Of a stretch of 23,706 nucleotides of DNA, positions 1 to 7,589 are shown in pieces. A program made the translations under genes and the position numbers. Origin of the DNA: an uncultured Lachnobacterium sp. (GTDB taxonomy: Bacteria; Bacillota; Clostridia; Lachnospirales; Lachnospiraceae); contig URQG01000006.1 in NCBI GenBank assembly GCA_900549895.1, positions 1 to 23,706 on the forward strand, read 5' to 3'. A model generated the notes under the pieces. That model searched no databases. It saw only the letters and a program-made list of their open reading frames with translations, and was not told where the DNA came from. Positions within the stretch are counted from its first letter, which is position 1. Each line of letters begins with the position of its first letter.

Positions 1-72
1 CGGTTCTATAGGATGTCAGCTCTGCATATAATGATAGAGTAAGGCAGGAAAAAGCAGGGTGCGGAAGCGGAT

Positions 73-101
73 TTGACAAGTGGGTACGAAAGAGTTATAA
101 T
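73..101 (+). promoter_or_regulatory. SigA-type promoter of the tRNA pair
   Basis: TTGACA at 73-78 and TATAAT at 96-101 are perfect consensus hexamers separated by 17 bases. Transcription should start near 108, about 50 bases before tRNA-fMet. Such a strong promoter fits stable RNA genes. It may also feed plsY by read-through, because I see no separate promoter between 333 and 393. Confidence 0.88.
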
Positions 102-160
102 ACATTATGTTAACAAGCAACGGACATTGTGATACAGGAAGCAATGGTGGTTGCATATAG

Positions 161-234
161 CGCGGGATGGAGCAGTCTGGAAGCTCGTCGGGCTCATAAC
201 CCGAAGGTCATAGGTTCAAATCCTATTCCCGCAA
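161..234 (+). tRNA. Initiator tRNA-fMet (CAT anticodon)
   Basis: This is a 74-nt cloverleaf with anticodon CAT at 195-197. The acceptor arms are CGCGGGA (161-167) and TCCCGCA (227-233), with discriminator A234. The first pair is a C1:A72 mismatch, and three consecutive G:C pairs (GGG/CCC) flank the anticodon loop. Both are hallmarks of the initiator tRNA rather than elongator Met. The 3' end continues ACTA, so CCA is not encoded and must be added after transcription. Confidence 0.97.
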
Positions 235-259
235 CTATTGTGATAAATATCACAGATAT

Positions 260-332
<73 letters not shown>

Positions 333-339
333 TTTTTTT
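333..339 (+). terminator. T-run directly after tRNA-Phe
   Basis: Seven T residues follow the discriminator base with no separate hairpin. The tRNA acceptor/T-arm helix could act as the pausing stem, giving partial termination before plsY. This is weak evidence. The run may serve only as a processing region. Confidence 0.3.
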
Positions 340-393
340 ATTATAAAAAACGAATAAACAAACATTTCAAGATACAGGATAGGAGATGGGCGT

Positions 394-1065
394 ATGCTTT
401 ACTATCTGTTGCTGATACTTATGGGGTACTTGTTGGGAAGTATTCTTTTCGCGCCTATATTCGGGCAATTAATTCTGAAGAAAGATATCATTCGTGGAAC
501 AAAAGACTTAAATCCTGGAACGGCCAATGCTTTCATGCAGGGTGGAATGTTATGCGGGATTCTTACGCTTATCGGCGATATGGGAAAGGGATTTCTGCCG
601 GTATTTCTATGTATTCAGATGCGCGATTCTATGTTAATGCAGAAGCTATGTGGCATGGACAGAAGCATTTGGGGAACGGTTCCGGATGCAGTGCATGTGT
701 TTGGACTGGCATTCGTACTTCTCGCTCCGGTGGTAGGACATGCATTTCCGTTGTATTGGCATTTTCATGGGGGAAAAGGAATTGCAACAACATTTGGATG
801 TCTGCTCGGATTTGTTCCCAATCTGTTTCCTGCACTCATATTGGCCTTTTTCTTTATTTTATTTTCGGTCGTTATAAGGATTACACCACACTTTTATCGC
901 ACGATCGCAACATATTTATGTGCGATGGGAATCTTTTTTGTGTGGGGAGAGACGCTGGCACAGAAATTGGGCTTTTTCCTGATCACAGTGGTTGTATGCC
1001 TGAGGATGCATATGAGTGGAGAACATCGTGAAGCGTGTAAAGTGAGGTTGTTATGGATGCATTGA
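394..1065 (+). CDS. plsY: PlsY-like glycerol-3-phosphate acyltransferase (divergent)
   Basis: This 223-residue polytopic membrane protein belongs to the PlsY family, which transfers acyl groups from acyl-phosphate to glycerol-3-phosphate in the first step of phosphatidic acid synthesis. Visible family features are the N-terminal membrane segment ending in GYLLGS, a LNPGTANAF stretch where PlsY has its NPGATN-R phosphate loop, a GDMGKG segment, and VVGHAFPLYWHFHGGKGIATTFG near residues 112-134. The second motif is altered: ATN becomes TAN and the usual following Arg is absent, so substrate or activity may differ from housekeeping PlsY. AGGAG at 381-385 sits 8 bases before the ATG. The 3' end overlaps the next gene by 13 bases, suggesting translational coupling. 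Confidence 0.85.
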   Translation: MLYYLLLILMGYLLGSILFAPIFGQLILKKDIIRGTKDLNPGTANAFMQGGMLCGILTLIGDMGKGFLPVFLCIQMRDSMLMQKLCGMDRSIWGTVPDAVHVFGLAFVLLAPVVGHAFPLYWHFHGGKGIATTFGCLLGFVPNLFPALILAFFFILFSVVIRITPHFYRTIATYLCAMGIFFVWGETLAQKLGFFLITVVVCLRMHMSGEHREACKVRLLWMH

Positions 1066-2162
1066 TCTTATCCTGTAGCACCGGTGGTGGTCATAATGCG
1101 GCCGGTGCAGCGATAAAAGAAGAATTGGAAGTGCGAGGTCATCACGTAGTTATGATGGATCCGTATGAGCTGGTAAGCCACAAGCTTGCGGAAGAAGTTG
1201 GTAATATCTATGTGAAGATGGTGCAGCATTCTCCGAAATTGTTTGGGGTTGTGTACTCTCTTGGCGGGATTGTGCGTAATATTCCCGGTAAGTCACCGGT
1301 ATATTATGCGAACATTAAAGTGGCAAAAAAACTTTGGCAGTATCTGCAGAAGCATCCGGTGGATGTCATTTTAATGCCACATTTGTACCCTGCGGAACTT
1401 GTGACTTATCTTAAGAAAAAAGGCGTGTTGCTTCCACCAACGGTATTTATTGCGACGGATTATGTGTGCATTCCGTTTACGGAGGAGACGAACTGCGATT
1501 ATTATGTTGTGCCGGGAAAGACACAGATGGCAGATTTCATAAAAAGAGGGATTCCGGAAGAAAAGCTTCGTCCATATGGGATTCCGGTAAGACGTGCGTT
1601 TGATGAAGAGATGGATCCTGTTTTCGCAAAAGAAGCGCTTGGACTTGATCCGGATGGACATTATGTATTATTGACAGGTGGAAGTATCGGCGCGGGAGAT
1701 ATGAAAAAAACAATTCGAATTTTGCTGAATAAATTTAAATGGGATAAAGTAGATGGAAAATTGATCGTAGTATGCGGGAACAATGAAAAATTGTACCAAC
1801 ATTTACAAAAAGAATACGGAGACCGTCTTATATTGATCCGGAAAACAAATCAAATGGCATTATATATGAAAGCTTGCGATATTTTTTTATCCAAACCGGG
1901 TGGACTGTCCTCAACAGAAGCGGCTGTCGCACAGGTACCTTATATTCATATGAATCCGATTCCGGGCTGTGAATCGAAAAATGTGAAATATTTTTCGAAG
2001 ACAGGAATGAGTATTGCGGTACGTCATCCGAGACTGGAATTAGGGAATGCCTTAAAGAAACTCGACAAGCCGGAATATGTTGAAAAGATGCGGATGGCGC
2101 AGTGTGCCAATATTCCGCAAAACGCCAGAAAACAGATTTGTGATTGGTTGGAGACGCTTTAA
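1053..2162 (+). CDS. MGDG-synthase/UgtP-type diacylglycerol glycosyltransferase
   Basis: This 369-residue protein belongs to the GT28 MGDG-synthase family, which adds a sugar (glucose or galactose from UDP-sugar) to diacylglycerol at the cytoplasmic membrane face, making glycolipids that can anchor LTA. The N-terminal MDALILSCSTGGGHNAAG is the glycine-rich acceptor-side loop of the family. A GT-B nucleotide-sugar half follows, with LLTGGSIG near residue 207 and KPGGLSSTEA near 287, the latter being the typical sugar-donor loop. The ATG lies inside the end of plsY with GTGAGG 5 bases upstream. Pairing with plsY places acyl-lipid and glycolipid synthesis on one transcript. Sugar and number of residues added cannot be read from sequence. 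The stop codon overlaps that of the convergent gene. Confidence 0.85.
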   Translation: MDALILSCSTGGGHNAAGAAIKEELEVRGHHVVMMDPYELVSHKLAEEVGNIYVKMVQHSPKLFGVVYSLGGIVRNIPGKSPVYYANIKVAKKLWQYLQKHPVDVILMPHLYPAELVTYLKKKGVLLPPTVFIATDYVCIPFTEETNCDYYVVPGKTQMADFIKRGIPEEKLRPYGIPVRRAFDEEMDPVFAKEALGLDPDGHYVLLTGGSIGAGDMKKTIRILLNKFKWDKVDGKLIVVCGNNEKLYQHLQKEYGDRLILIRKTNQMALYMKACDIFLSKPGGLSSTEAAVAQVPYIHMNPIPGCESKNVKYFSKTGMSIAVRHPRLELGNALKKLDKPEYVEKMRMAQCANIPQNARKQICDWLETL

Positions 2163-2734
2163 AGTGCAATATTGACATGCAGGCCTTTCCCGTTGATCTG
2201 GGAATAAATATCACTCTCTACTGCAGAGTGAGCTTTTTTGCTCAAATTCAGGAACTTCTTGGAAAATTCCTGATCGGAGGAGAAGATTTTGCGAACTTTG
2301 GAATTCTTGGCTGTTTTTAACAAATCCTCATTGATCTTAAGCTTGCCATCGGATTCCATGGAAATTCCGATATGCTCCAGTTCATCCGAATATTTATGCA
2401 GATAAGCCTTCATTTTTTTCAATTGATACTTTGTGTCATGATCCGTTGAAGTTTTGGAAGAGTCAACCGTATTATTATAAGTATCAACAAAGGCGGTTAA
2501 AGCGGAACGCGTTGTGTCAGAGATTGCGGTATCTTTTTCATCGGTATCGGAACCGTAATCATTTTTGAGAAGACGCTTAGCTGCACGTGTAAGTGCACGA
2601 CTGTCCTCATAGGAGAGCTCAAGCTTTGTATAATCGCTGCGACCGGATGATTTGCTGACGCTTCGATTGTTCTCATAAAAATTGTTCAAAAAATAATTGG
2701 TGCTCAGGCTGACACCGGATGATACAGCTGCCAT
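2159..2734 (-). CDS. Small FliD C-terminal-like protein
   Basis: A 191-residue protein with no signal peptide or membrane segment. I chose the start at 2734 (MAAVSSG) because AAAGGAG lies 6 bases upstream. The in-frame ATG at MKRRSI overlaps that ribosome site, and the longer upstream extension is antisense to the neighbouring dehydrogenase. The second half (residues about 85-175) reads like the C-terminal part of the flagellar cap protein FliD: a helix with VDTYNNTVD, then a long helix, GISMESDGKLKINEDLL, and VRKIFSSDQEFSKKFL. The filament-forming and hypervariable parts of FliD are missing. It is the only minus-strand gene in the window. Role unknown. An export-independent helical scaffold or flagellum-associated accessory is possible. 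Confidence 0.75.
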   Translation of the reverse strand: MAAVSSGVSLSTNYFLNNFYENNRSVSKSSGRSDYTKLELSYEDSRALTRAAKRLLKNDYGSDTDEKDTAISDTTRSALTAFVDTYNNTVDSSKTSTDHDTKYQLKKMKAYLHKYSDELEHIGISMESDGKLKINEDLLKTAKNSKVRKIFSSDQEFSKKFLNLSKKAHSAVESDIYSQINGKGLHVNIAL

Positions 2735-2765
2735 AATGCTTCTCCTTTTCATAGATTTGTAATAT

Positions 2766-2793
2766 GTATCGGTATGGTTCTTTACTTTATTTA
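2766..2793 (-). promoter_or_regulatory. Candidate SigD (flagellar) promoter for the FliD-like gene
   Basis: On the minus strand TAAA (2793-2790) is followed after 17 bases by CCGATAC (2772-2766). A second TAAA (2789-2786) lies at 13 bases. The Bacillus SigD/SigmaF28 consensus is TAAA, about 15 bases, then GCCGATAT, which puts CCGATAT 16 bases after TAAA, so the core matches and the spacing is one base long. The predicted start falls about 25 bases before the ATG. I see no good SigA promoter in the same place. Confidence 0.45.
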
Positions 2794-2809
2794 TACCTGT
2801 GCGTAAAAT
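2781..2809 (+). promoter_or_regulatory. Candidate SigA promoter for the hydroxyacid dehydrogenase
   Basis: TTTACT (2781-2786), a 17-base spacer, then TAAAAT (2804-2809). Matches are 4/6 and 5/6. It would give a leader of about 100 bases. It overlaps the divergent SigD-like element, so the two promoters could interfere with each other. Confidence 0.4.
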
Positions 2810-2915
2810 AAATGTGCGGGTTACGGGATTTCTTGGAAGTATCGCCCGGATGAAAGCGCTTTTTGAAGGCGGATTGAAAACAATACATAAAGCAAAATGA
2901 AAGGAGACAGATAAA

Positions 2916-3854
2916 GTGAAAATAGTATTCCTGGATGCAAAAACGATAGGTGAAGATATTGATCTGTCCGGGTTTGACGAACTTGGAGAGGTAGTAAAAT
3001 ACGGGTTTTCGACTGCGGAGGAAGCAAGAGAACGTTCCAAGGATGCGGATGTGCTTGTGCTGAATAAAGTACAGGTAAATGAGCAGACAATCGGGGCTGC
3101 GAAACATTTGAAGCTTGTGTGTGTGACCGCGACCGGGACAAACAATCTGGATAAAGAATATCTGGCGAAACAAGGAATCGAGTGGCGTAACGTGGCGGGA
3201 TATTCGACAGAATCGGTAGCACAGCACACGTTTGCAATGCTTTTTTACTTATTAGAAAAACTTCCGTATTATGATAACTATGTGAAATCCGAAAAATATG
3301 TAAATGATGTGTCATTTACACATTTTGCAAAAGCGTTTCATGAACTTTCCGGAAAGACATATGGAATTATCGGACTTGGTAATATCGGGCGGAGAGTCGC
3401 GGATATTGCAAAGGCATTCGGTTGTCATGTAATCTATTATTCGACATCCGGAAGAAATTCACAGCCGGGTTATGAGCGTGTCAGCTTTGACGAGTTATTG
3501 GAACGGTCGGACATTGTGTCAATACATGCACCGCTTGATGAGAACACTCTTGGATTGATGAACCAAAAAGCGTTTGCCAAAATGAAATCGTCTGCCATTC
3601 TTTTGAACGTAGGAAGAGGACCGATCATCAACGAAGCAGATCTTGCGGAAGCTTTGAATAATAGAACGATCGCAGCGGCAGGCCTTGATGTATTGTCTGT
3701 GGAGCCGATGCAACCGGAGAATCCGCTTCGCGGGATCAAGGATAGTGAGAGACTTTTGATCACACCACACATCGCGTGGGCAGGAGTGGAAGCACGAATG
3801 AGACTGATGGATATTATTTTAAATCAGATTAAAGAATTTTTTGCATTTTCCTAA
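2916..3854 (+). CDS. D-2-hydroxyacid dehydrogenase (glycerate/hydroxypyruvate reductase type)
   Basis: This 312-residue NAD(P)-dependent D-isomer-specific 2-hydroxyacid dehydrogenase interconverts a 2-oxoacid and its D-2-hydroxyacid. The Rossmann loop GLGNIG lies near residue 153. The catalytic triad is present as R234 (NVGRG), E263 (SVEPM) and H285 (PHIAW). After beta-2 the sequence is YYSTSGRN, without the Asp that usually selects NAD, so NADP(H) use is possible (inference). The closest match I recognise is the glycerate dehydrogenase (HprA) group, but the substrate is not certain. The start is GTG, chosen because AAGGAG (2901-2906) lies 9 bases upstream. It appears monocistronic. No clear hairpin terminator follows. 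Confidence 0.85.
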   Translation: MKIVFLDAKTIGEDIDLSGFDELGEVVKYGFSTAEEARERSKDADVLVLNKVQVNEQTIGAAKHLKLVCVTATGTNNLDKEYLAKQGIEWRNVAGYSTESVAQHTFAMLFYLLEKLPYYDNYVKSEKYVNDVSFTHFAKAFHELSGKTYGIIGLGNIGRRVADIAKAFGCHVIYYSTSGRNSQPGYERVSFDELLERSDIVSIHAPLDENTLGLMNQKAFAKMKSSAILLNVGRGPIINEADLAEALNNRTIAAAGLDVLSVEPMQPENPLRGIKDSERLLITPHIAWAGVEARMRLMDIILNQIKEFFAFS

Positions 3855-3922
3855 ATGATTCCAAGGGATGCAGCATACAATAGAGAAAGTCATTATTGAA
3901 AAATCCCGCTTATAATTATAAG

Positions 3923-3950
3923 TTGACATTGGATAATATAGTGATATAAT
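3923..3950 (+). promoter_or_regulatory. SigA-type promoter of the radical SAM gene
   Basis: TTGACA (3923-3928), a 16-base spacer, and TATAAT (3945-3950): both hexamers are exact. Transcription should begin near 3957, leaving a leader of about 174 bases before the ATG at 4131. Confidence 0.8.
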
Positions 3951-3956
3951 CAAACA

Positions 3957-4092
3957 TGGTATCGAAAACTACATGTAATACTAATAGATAACAGATACCA
4001 ATAGACAAATTTGGAAAAGTGTATATTGAAAATATACACGATAGTATGTTTGAATATTCTCAATCGACAGAAAATCCAATATACTTCCAAAT
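3957..4092 (+). promoter_or_regulatory. Structured 5' leader with mutually exclusive hairpins
   Basis: Three pairings are visible. TGGTATC (3957-3963) pairs with GATACCA (3994-4000) at the very 5' end. GTGTATATT (4019-4027) pairs with AATATACAC (4031-4039) across a 3-base loop, also a 21-bp DNA palindrome. Alternatively ATTTGGAA (4009-4016) plus GTATATTG (4021-4028) pair with CAATATAC (4077-4084) plus TTCCAAAT (4085-4092). The last two pairings compete for 4021-4027. This could be an RNA switch or a set of operator half-sites. It matches no riboswitch class I recognise. GGAGGAG just before the ATG lies outside the structure. Confidence 0.5.
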
Positions 4093-4130
4093 AGAGTCAA
4101 AGAATAAGAGAGAAAACGGAGGAGTAAGAG

Positions 4131-5528
4131 ATGGCTAGTTTAAAAGATGCGGCAGAGAGACAGGCATTTTCACTTGCAATCGATGCAACCTTAAAAAACC
4201 TGAACAAAGATAGAGAGAAGGCGTTACTCAATATTGTCAATCTGGTTCAGAAATTCATGGGAGACAATTTTACAGCGGAGTCCTATGAAGGTGCCAAGAA
4301 GATGATTATGAATCCGGAACATAAATGGATGCGTTATGTCAACAGACTTCTTGATGAAACAGATCCACATGTTGCGAAGATGACTGCTTTGAACCTTGGC
4401 TATCAGGCAGCATTTGCCGGAACAAAGAAAATTCGTAAGATGAGAGAAGTTGAGCAGTGCAATATTCCGTGGCTGATCCTTATGGATCCTACCAGTGCAT
4501 GTAACCTTCATTGTACCGGATGCTGGGCTGCAGAGTATGGACATAAGCTGAACTTAAGTTTTGAAGAGATGGACAGCATTGTAACACAGGGTAAAGAACT
4601 CGGTGTATACTTTTACATGATGACCGGTGGAGAACCGCTGGTTCGTAAAGCGGATATCATTAAGCTTTGCGAGAAGCATAATGACTGTGCGTTCCATTGT
4701 TATACAAACGGAACACTGGTTGACCAGGCGTTCTGTGATGATATGAAGAGAGTCGGTAATCTTTCACTTTCTATTTCCCTTGAGGGATTTGAGGATGCCA
4801 ACGATTTCCGTCGTGGCGAGGGTGTATATAACAAGGTACTGGCTGCCATGGATCTGCTTCATAAGAATGGACTGATCTTTGGTAATAGTGTATGTTACAC
4901 AAGCAAGAATATGGACGCTGTAACAAGCGACGAATTCTTCGATCTGTTGATCGAGCACGGAAGCCGTTTCGCATGGTACTTCCATCTGATGCCGGTTGGT
5001 ATGAAGGCTTCACCGGAACTGATGCCGACCAAGGAGCAGAGAGAATATATTTATCACAGAATCCGTGAAGTTCGTGCAAAAGAAGGCGGAAAAGAGATCT
5101 TCGTTATGGACTTCCAGAACGATGGTGAGTTCGTTGGAGGATGTATCGCCGGTGGACGTAACTACTGCCATATTAACCCGAAGGGTGATGTGGAGCCGTG
5201 CGTATTTATTCATTATTCAGGCGCCAATATCCGTGAGAAATCACTTCTTGAGTGCTTAAAGCAGCCACTGTTTATGGCATATAGAGATAATCAGCCATTT
5301 AATGAGAACATGCTTCGTCCATGTCCGATGCTTGAGAATCCTGAGATTCTTCAGAGAATGGTACATGAGACCGGTGCTCATTCAACCGATGTTGAGGAAG
5401 CAGAGCCGGTAGAGCATCTTTGCGGTAAATGCGTGGATTACGCAAATGAGTGGAAAGAGACTGCTGATAAGTTATGGGCAGAGCATCCATACAAACAGAA
5501 AGGTTATACGAACTTCAAGAAGAAGTAA
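4131..5528 (+). CDS. Radical SAM enzyme, SPASM-like C-terminus
   Basis: This 465-residue enzyme has the radical SAM 4Fe-4S motif C124-x3-C128-x2-C131 in SACNLHCTGCWA, the SAM-binding GGEP at 166-169, and a C-terminal Cys-rich region (NYCHINPKGDVEPC, then RPCPM and LCGKC) consistent with auxiliary Fe-S binding. The first about 110 residues form a helical extension unlike peptide-modifying maturases, and no precursor peptide gene lies nearby. The substrate is unknown. Neighbours (PlsY-like, glycolipid synthase, LTA synthase) suggest a lipid substrate, and some Clostridia use radical SAM chemistry to join acyl tails into diabolic acids, but this is a hypothesis only. It has its own promoter, structured leader and terminator. 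Ribosome site GGAGGAG lies about 6 bases upstream. Confidence 0.85.
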   Translation: MASLKDAAERQAFSLAIDATLKNLNKDREKALLNIVNLVQKFMGDNFTAESYEGAKKMIMNPEHKWMRYVNRLLDETDPHVAKMTALNLGYQAAFAGTKKIRKMREVEQCNIPWLILMDPTSACNLHCTGCWAAEYGHKLNLSFEEMDSIVTQGKELGVYFYMMTGGEPLVRKADIIKLCEKHNDCAFHCYTNGTLVDQAFCDDMKRVGNLSLSISLEGFEDANDFRRGEGVYNKVLAAMDLLHKNGLIFGNSVCYTSKNMDAVTSDEFFDLLIEHGSRFAWYFHLMPVGMKASPELMPTKEQREYIYHRIREVRAKEGGKEIFVMDFQNDGEFVGGCIAGGRNYCHINPKGDVEPCVFIHYSGANIREKSLLECLKQPLFMAYRDNQPFNENMLRPCPMLENPEILQRMVHETGAHSTDVEEAEPVEHLCGKCVDYANEWKETADKLWAEHPYKQKGYTNFKKK

Positions 5529-5571
5529 AGTCCGAAGATTTTTCATATAAAATTAAGATTTAGACACAGGG

Positions 5572-5597
5572 TTCCCGGTTTACATGCCGGGAATTTT
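5572..5597 (+). terminator. Rho-independent terminator of the radical SAM gene
   Basis: TTCCCGG (5572-5578) pairs perfectly with CCGGGAA (5587-5593) around an 8-base loop, followed by TTTT. The ATG at 5584 sits in the loop, which argues against using it as the start of the next gene. Confidence 0.8.
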
Positions 5598-5619
5598 GTT
5601 GTATTGTAGTGGAATGAAA

Positions 5620-7569
5620 ATGAATTTTAAAATACGACTTGAATATGATAGAAAAAATAATATAAGAGCGGCGATTGCCATTATTTTAGCCATTGTGATG
5701 TATGTGACGATCGGATTTCATATTGCAGCATTGATAGGTTACGGAGTGTTGTACTATCTGGTCAAAAGTTTAAAGGTTGAGCTGGATGAGAGATATCCGT
5801 GGCTTTGGACGATGATTTTGTTTATTGCGGGATCGATTTTTACCACATTTGCTATCCAGTGGCTGCTTCTGGATTCTGAATTATTTGCAAGGACAAGTAA
5901 CTATAAATGTTTTCTGAATGTCTTGTGTTGTCTTGTTGTATACTTTGTTGTACAGTTGTTTACAAACAACAGTGGTCTAAGTTGCATTATCTCCCATGTT
6001 ACCCTGCTGTGTTTTGCTTTTGTAAATTATTTTGTATACCTGTTTCGTGGAAATGAATTTCAATTTGCGGATATGCGTTCCATTGGAACCGGCTTAAGCG
6101 TTGCGGGCAATTATCAATTGCGGTTAAACGACAAAGGTGCTTATGTGATTTTTGCAACAGCACTTTTTATTGCTTTTGTACGCAAGTGCCACATCAAGTT
6201 TGCACATGCATGGAAAATGCGCATTATTGATGTGATGCTGGCAACGATCGCATGTATGATCGTTGTGGTAAATGCTTATGATATCAATACCGAGACGTGG
6301 GAACAGAAGGGAACCTATCGCAATGGTTATATCCTGAATTTTATTTTGGGAATCCGAGACAGTTTTGTGTCTGCTCCGGATGGTTATTCGGCGGATGCGA
6401 TTGCACAGCTGGACAAGCAGTATGAGGCGGATGATAAAGACGATTCCAAGACAGACGTTAAGGATCCGACCGTTATCGTAATTATGAATGAATCATTTTC
6501 GGATCTGAGTGTGTTAGGTGATCTGAATACAAATGTGGAAGTAACCCCTTTTATTGATTCTTTGAAAGAAAACACAACAAAGGGATATGCACTTTCGTCC
6601 GTATTTGGCGCGAAGACACCGAATTCCGAGTGGGAATACCTGACCGGAAACTCGATGGCGTTCCTGCCGAGCGGATCGGTCGTATATCAGCAATATATCA
6701 GTGATACGCCGACATCGATCGTATCGAATTTAAAAGATATCGGTTATACATGTGTTGCAATGCATCCGTACTACGAGACCGGATGGAGCCGTAATCAGGT
6801 ATACCCGAATATCGGATATGATGAAATGCATTTTATTGACTATTTTGACCAGACCAAGATCCTCCGTGAGTATATTACTGATCAGGAACTGTATGATAAG
6901 ATCATCGACCGGTACGAGAGTCGTGGTGCCAATGAGAAGCTGTATCTTATGGGAATTACGATGCAGAACCATGGCGGATACGGAGAAGCGTATGATAATT
7001 TCCATGAAGGTGTGTATAAAATCGGACGTTCTTACACGGATGCAAATCAGTATCTCTCTCTGGTCCATGAGAGTGACAAAGCCGTAGAGAATCTGATCAA
7101 TTATTTTTCCAAAGTGGACGATCCGGTGGAAATCGTATTTTTCGGAGATCATCAGCCAAGTCTGAACAGTAACTTTTATCCGCTTTTGAATGGCAAGGGC
7201 CTTTCCGGACTGACAGAGGATGAGTTAGAAAAGTTATACACAGTTCCATTCTTTATCTGGACGAACTATGATACCCCGGAGGAAACTGTGGACATTACAA
7301 GTTTGAATTATCTGTCTACACTTACGCTCGAGCGTGCGGGAATTTCGTTGCCGGAGTACAACAAATTTCTTGCGGATATGATGGAGGTTGTTCCGGCAAT
7401 CAACTCAAGAGGCTACTATTCCAAGAGCCAGGGATGCTATCTGCATCTTGACGAGGCAACAGGGGAGGAAGCGGAGTGGATTAACCGTTACAATATATTA
7501 CAATATAATTCAATGTTTGATAAAAAGGGACGCAGTAATGTCTTCTTCCCATATAACATTAGTAAATAA
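5620..7569 (+). CDS. LTA-synthase-type membrane sulfatase family protein
   Basis: About 649 residues. Several N-terminal membrane helices (roughly the first 210 residues) are followed by an extracellular alkaline-phosphatase/sulfatase-fold domain. Such enzymes transfer glycerol-phosphate from phosphatidylglycerol to build polyglycerol-phosphate chains (LTA). Catalytic features are present: metal ligand E291 in NESFSD, nucleophile T333 in GAKTPNSEWEYLTG, H451 in MQNHGGY, and D510-H511 in FGDHQP. I prefer ATG 5620 (or 5614) over ATG 5584, which lies in the loop of the upstream terminator. GTGGA lies 6 bases before 5620. The ribosome site is weak and no clear promoter is visible. Polymer type is inferred from family. 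The glycolipid-anchor-type transferase upstream fits. Confidence 0.85.
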   Translation: MNFKIRLEYDRKNNIRAAIAIILAIVMYVTIGFHIAALIGYGVLYYLVKSLKVELDERYPWLWTMILFIAGSIFTTFAIQWLLLDSELFARTSNYKCFLNVLCCLVVYFVVQLFTNNSGLSCIISHVTLLCFAFVNYFVYLFRGNEFQFADMRSIGTGLSVAGNYQLRLNDKGAYVIFATALFIAFVRKCHIKFAHAWKMRIIDVMLATIACMIVVVNAYDINTETWEQKGTYRNGYILNFILGIRDSFVSAPDGYSADAIAQLDKQYEADDKDDSKTDVKDPTVIVIMNESFSDLSVLGDLNTNVEVTPFIDSLKENTTKGYALSSVFGAKTPNSEWEYLTGNSMAFLPSGSVVYQQYISDTPTSIVSNLKDIGYTCVAMHPYYETGWSRNQVYPNIGYDEMHFIDYFDQTKILREYITDQELYDKIIDRYESRGANEKLYLMGITMQNHGGYGEAYDNFHEGVYKIGRSYTDANQYLSLVHESDKAVENLINYFSKVDDPVEIVFFGDHQPSLNSNFYPLLNGKGLSGLTEDELEKLYTVPFFIWTNYDTPEETVDITSLNYLSTLTLERAGISLPEYNKFLADMMEVVPAINSRGYYSKSQGCYLHLDEATGEEAEWINRYNILQYNSMFDKKGRSNVFFPYNISK

Positions 7570-7589
7570 GTGCATAAGAGGAACCATTT

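Noticed and set aside
27..32. TATAAT near the left end of the window
   Set aside because: No -35 hexamer at a proper distance and no gene directly downstream. The consensus promoter at 73-101 is far better.
552..1031. 159-residue plus-strand frame inside plsY
   Set aside because: It is an out-of-frame shadow of the PlsY-like gene with no ribosome site or recognisable motif.
2735..3229. Upstream extension of the minus-strand FliD-like frame to 3229
   Set aside because: The extra 165 residues are antisense to the dehydrogenase and have low-complexity shadow composition. A good ribosome site and the SigD-like promoter support the start at 2734.
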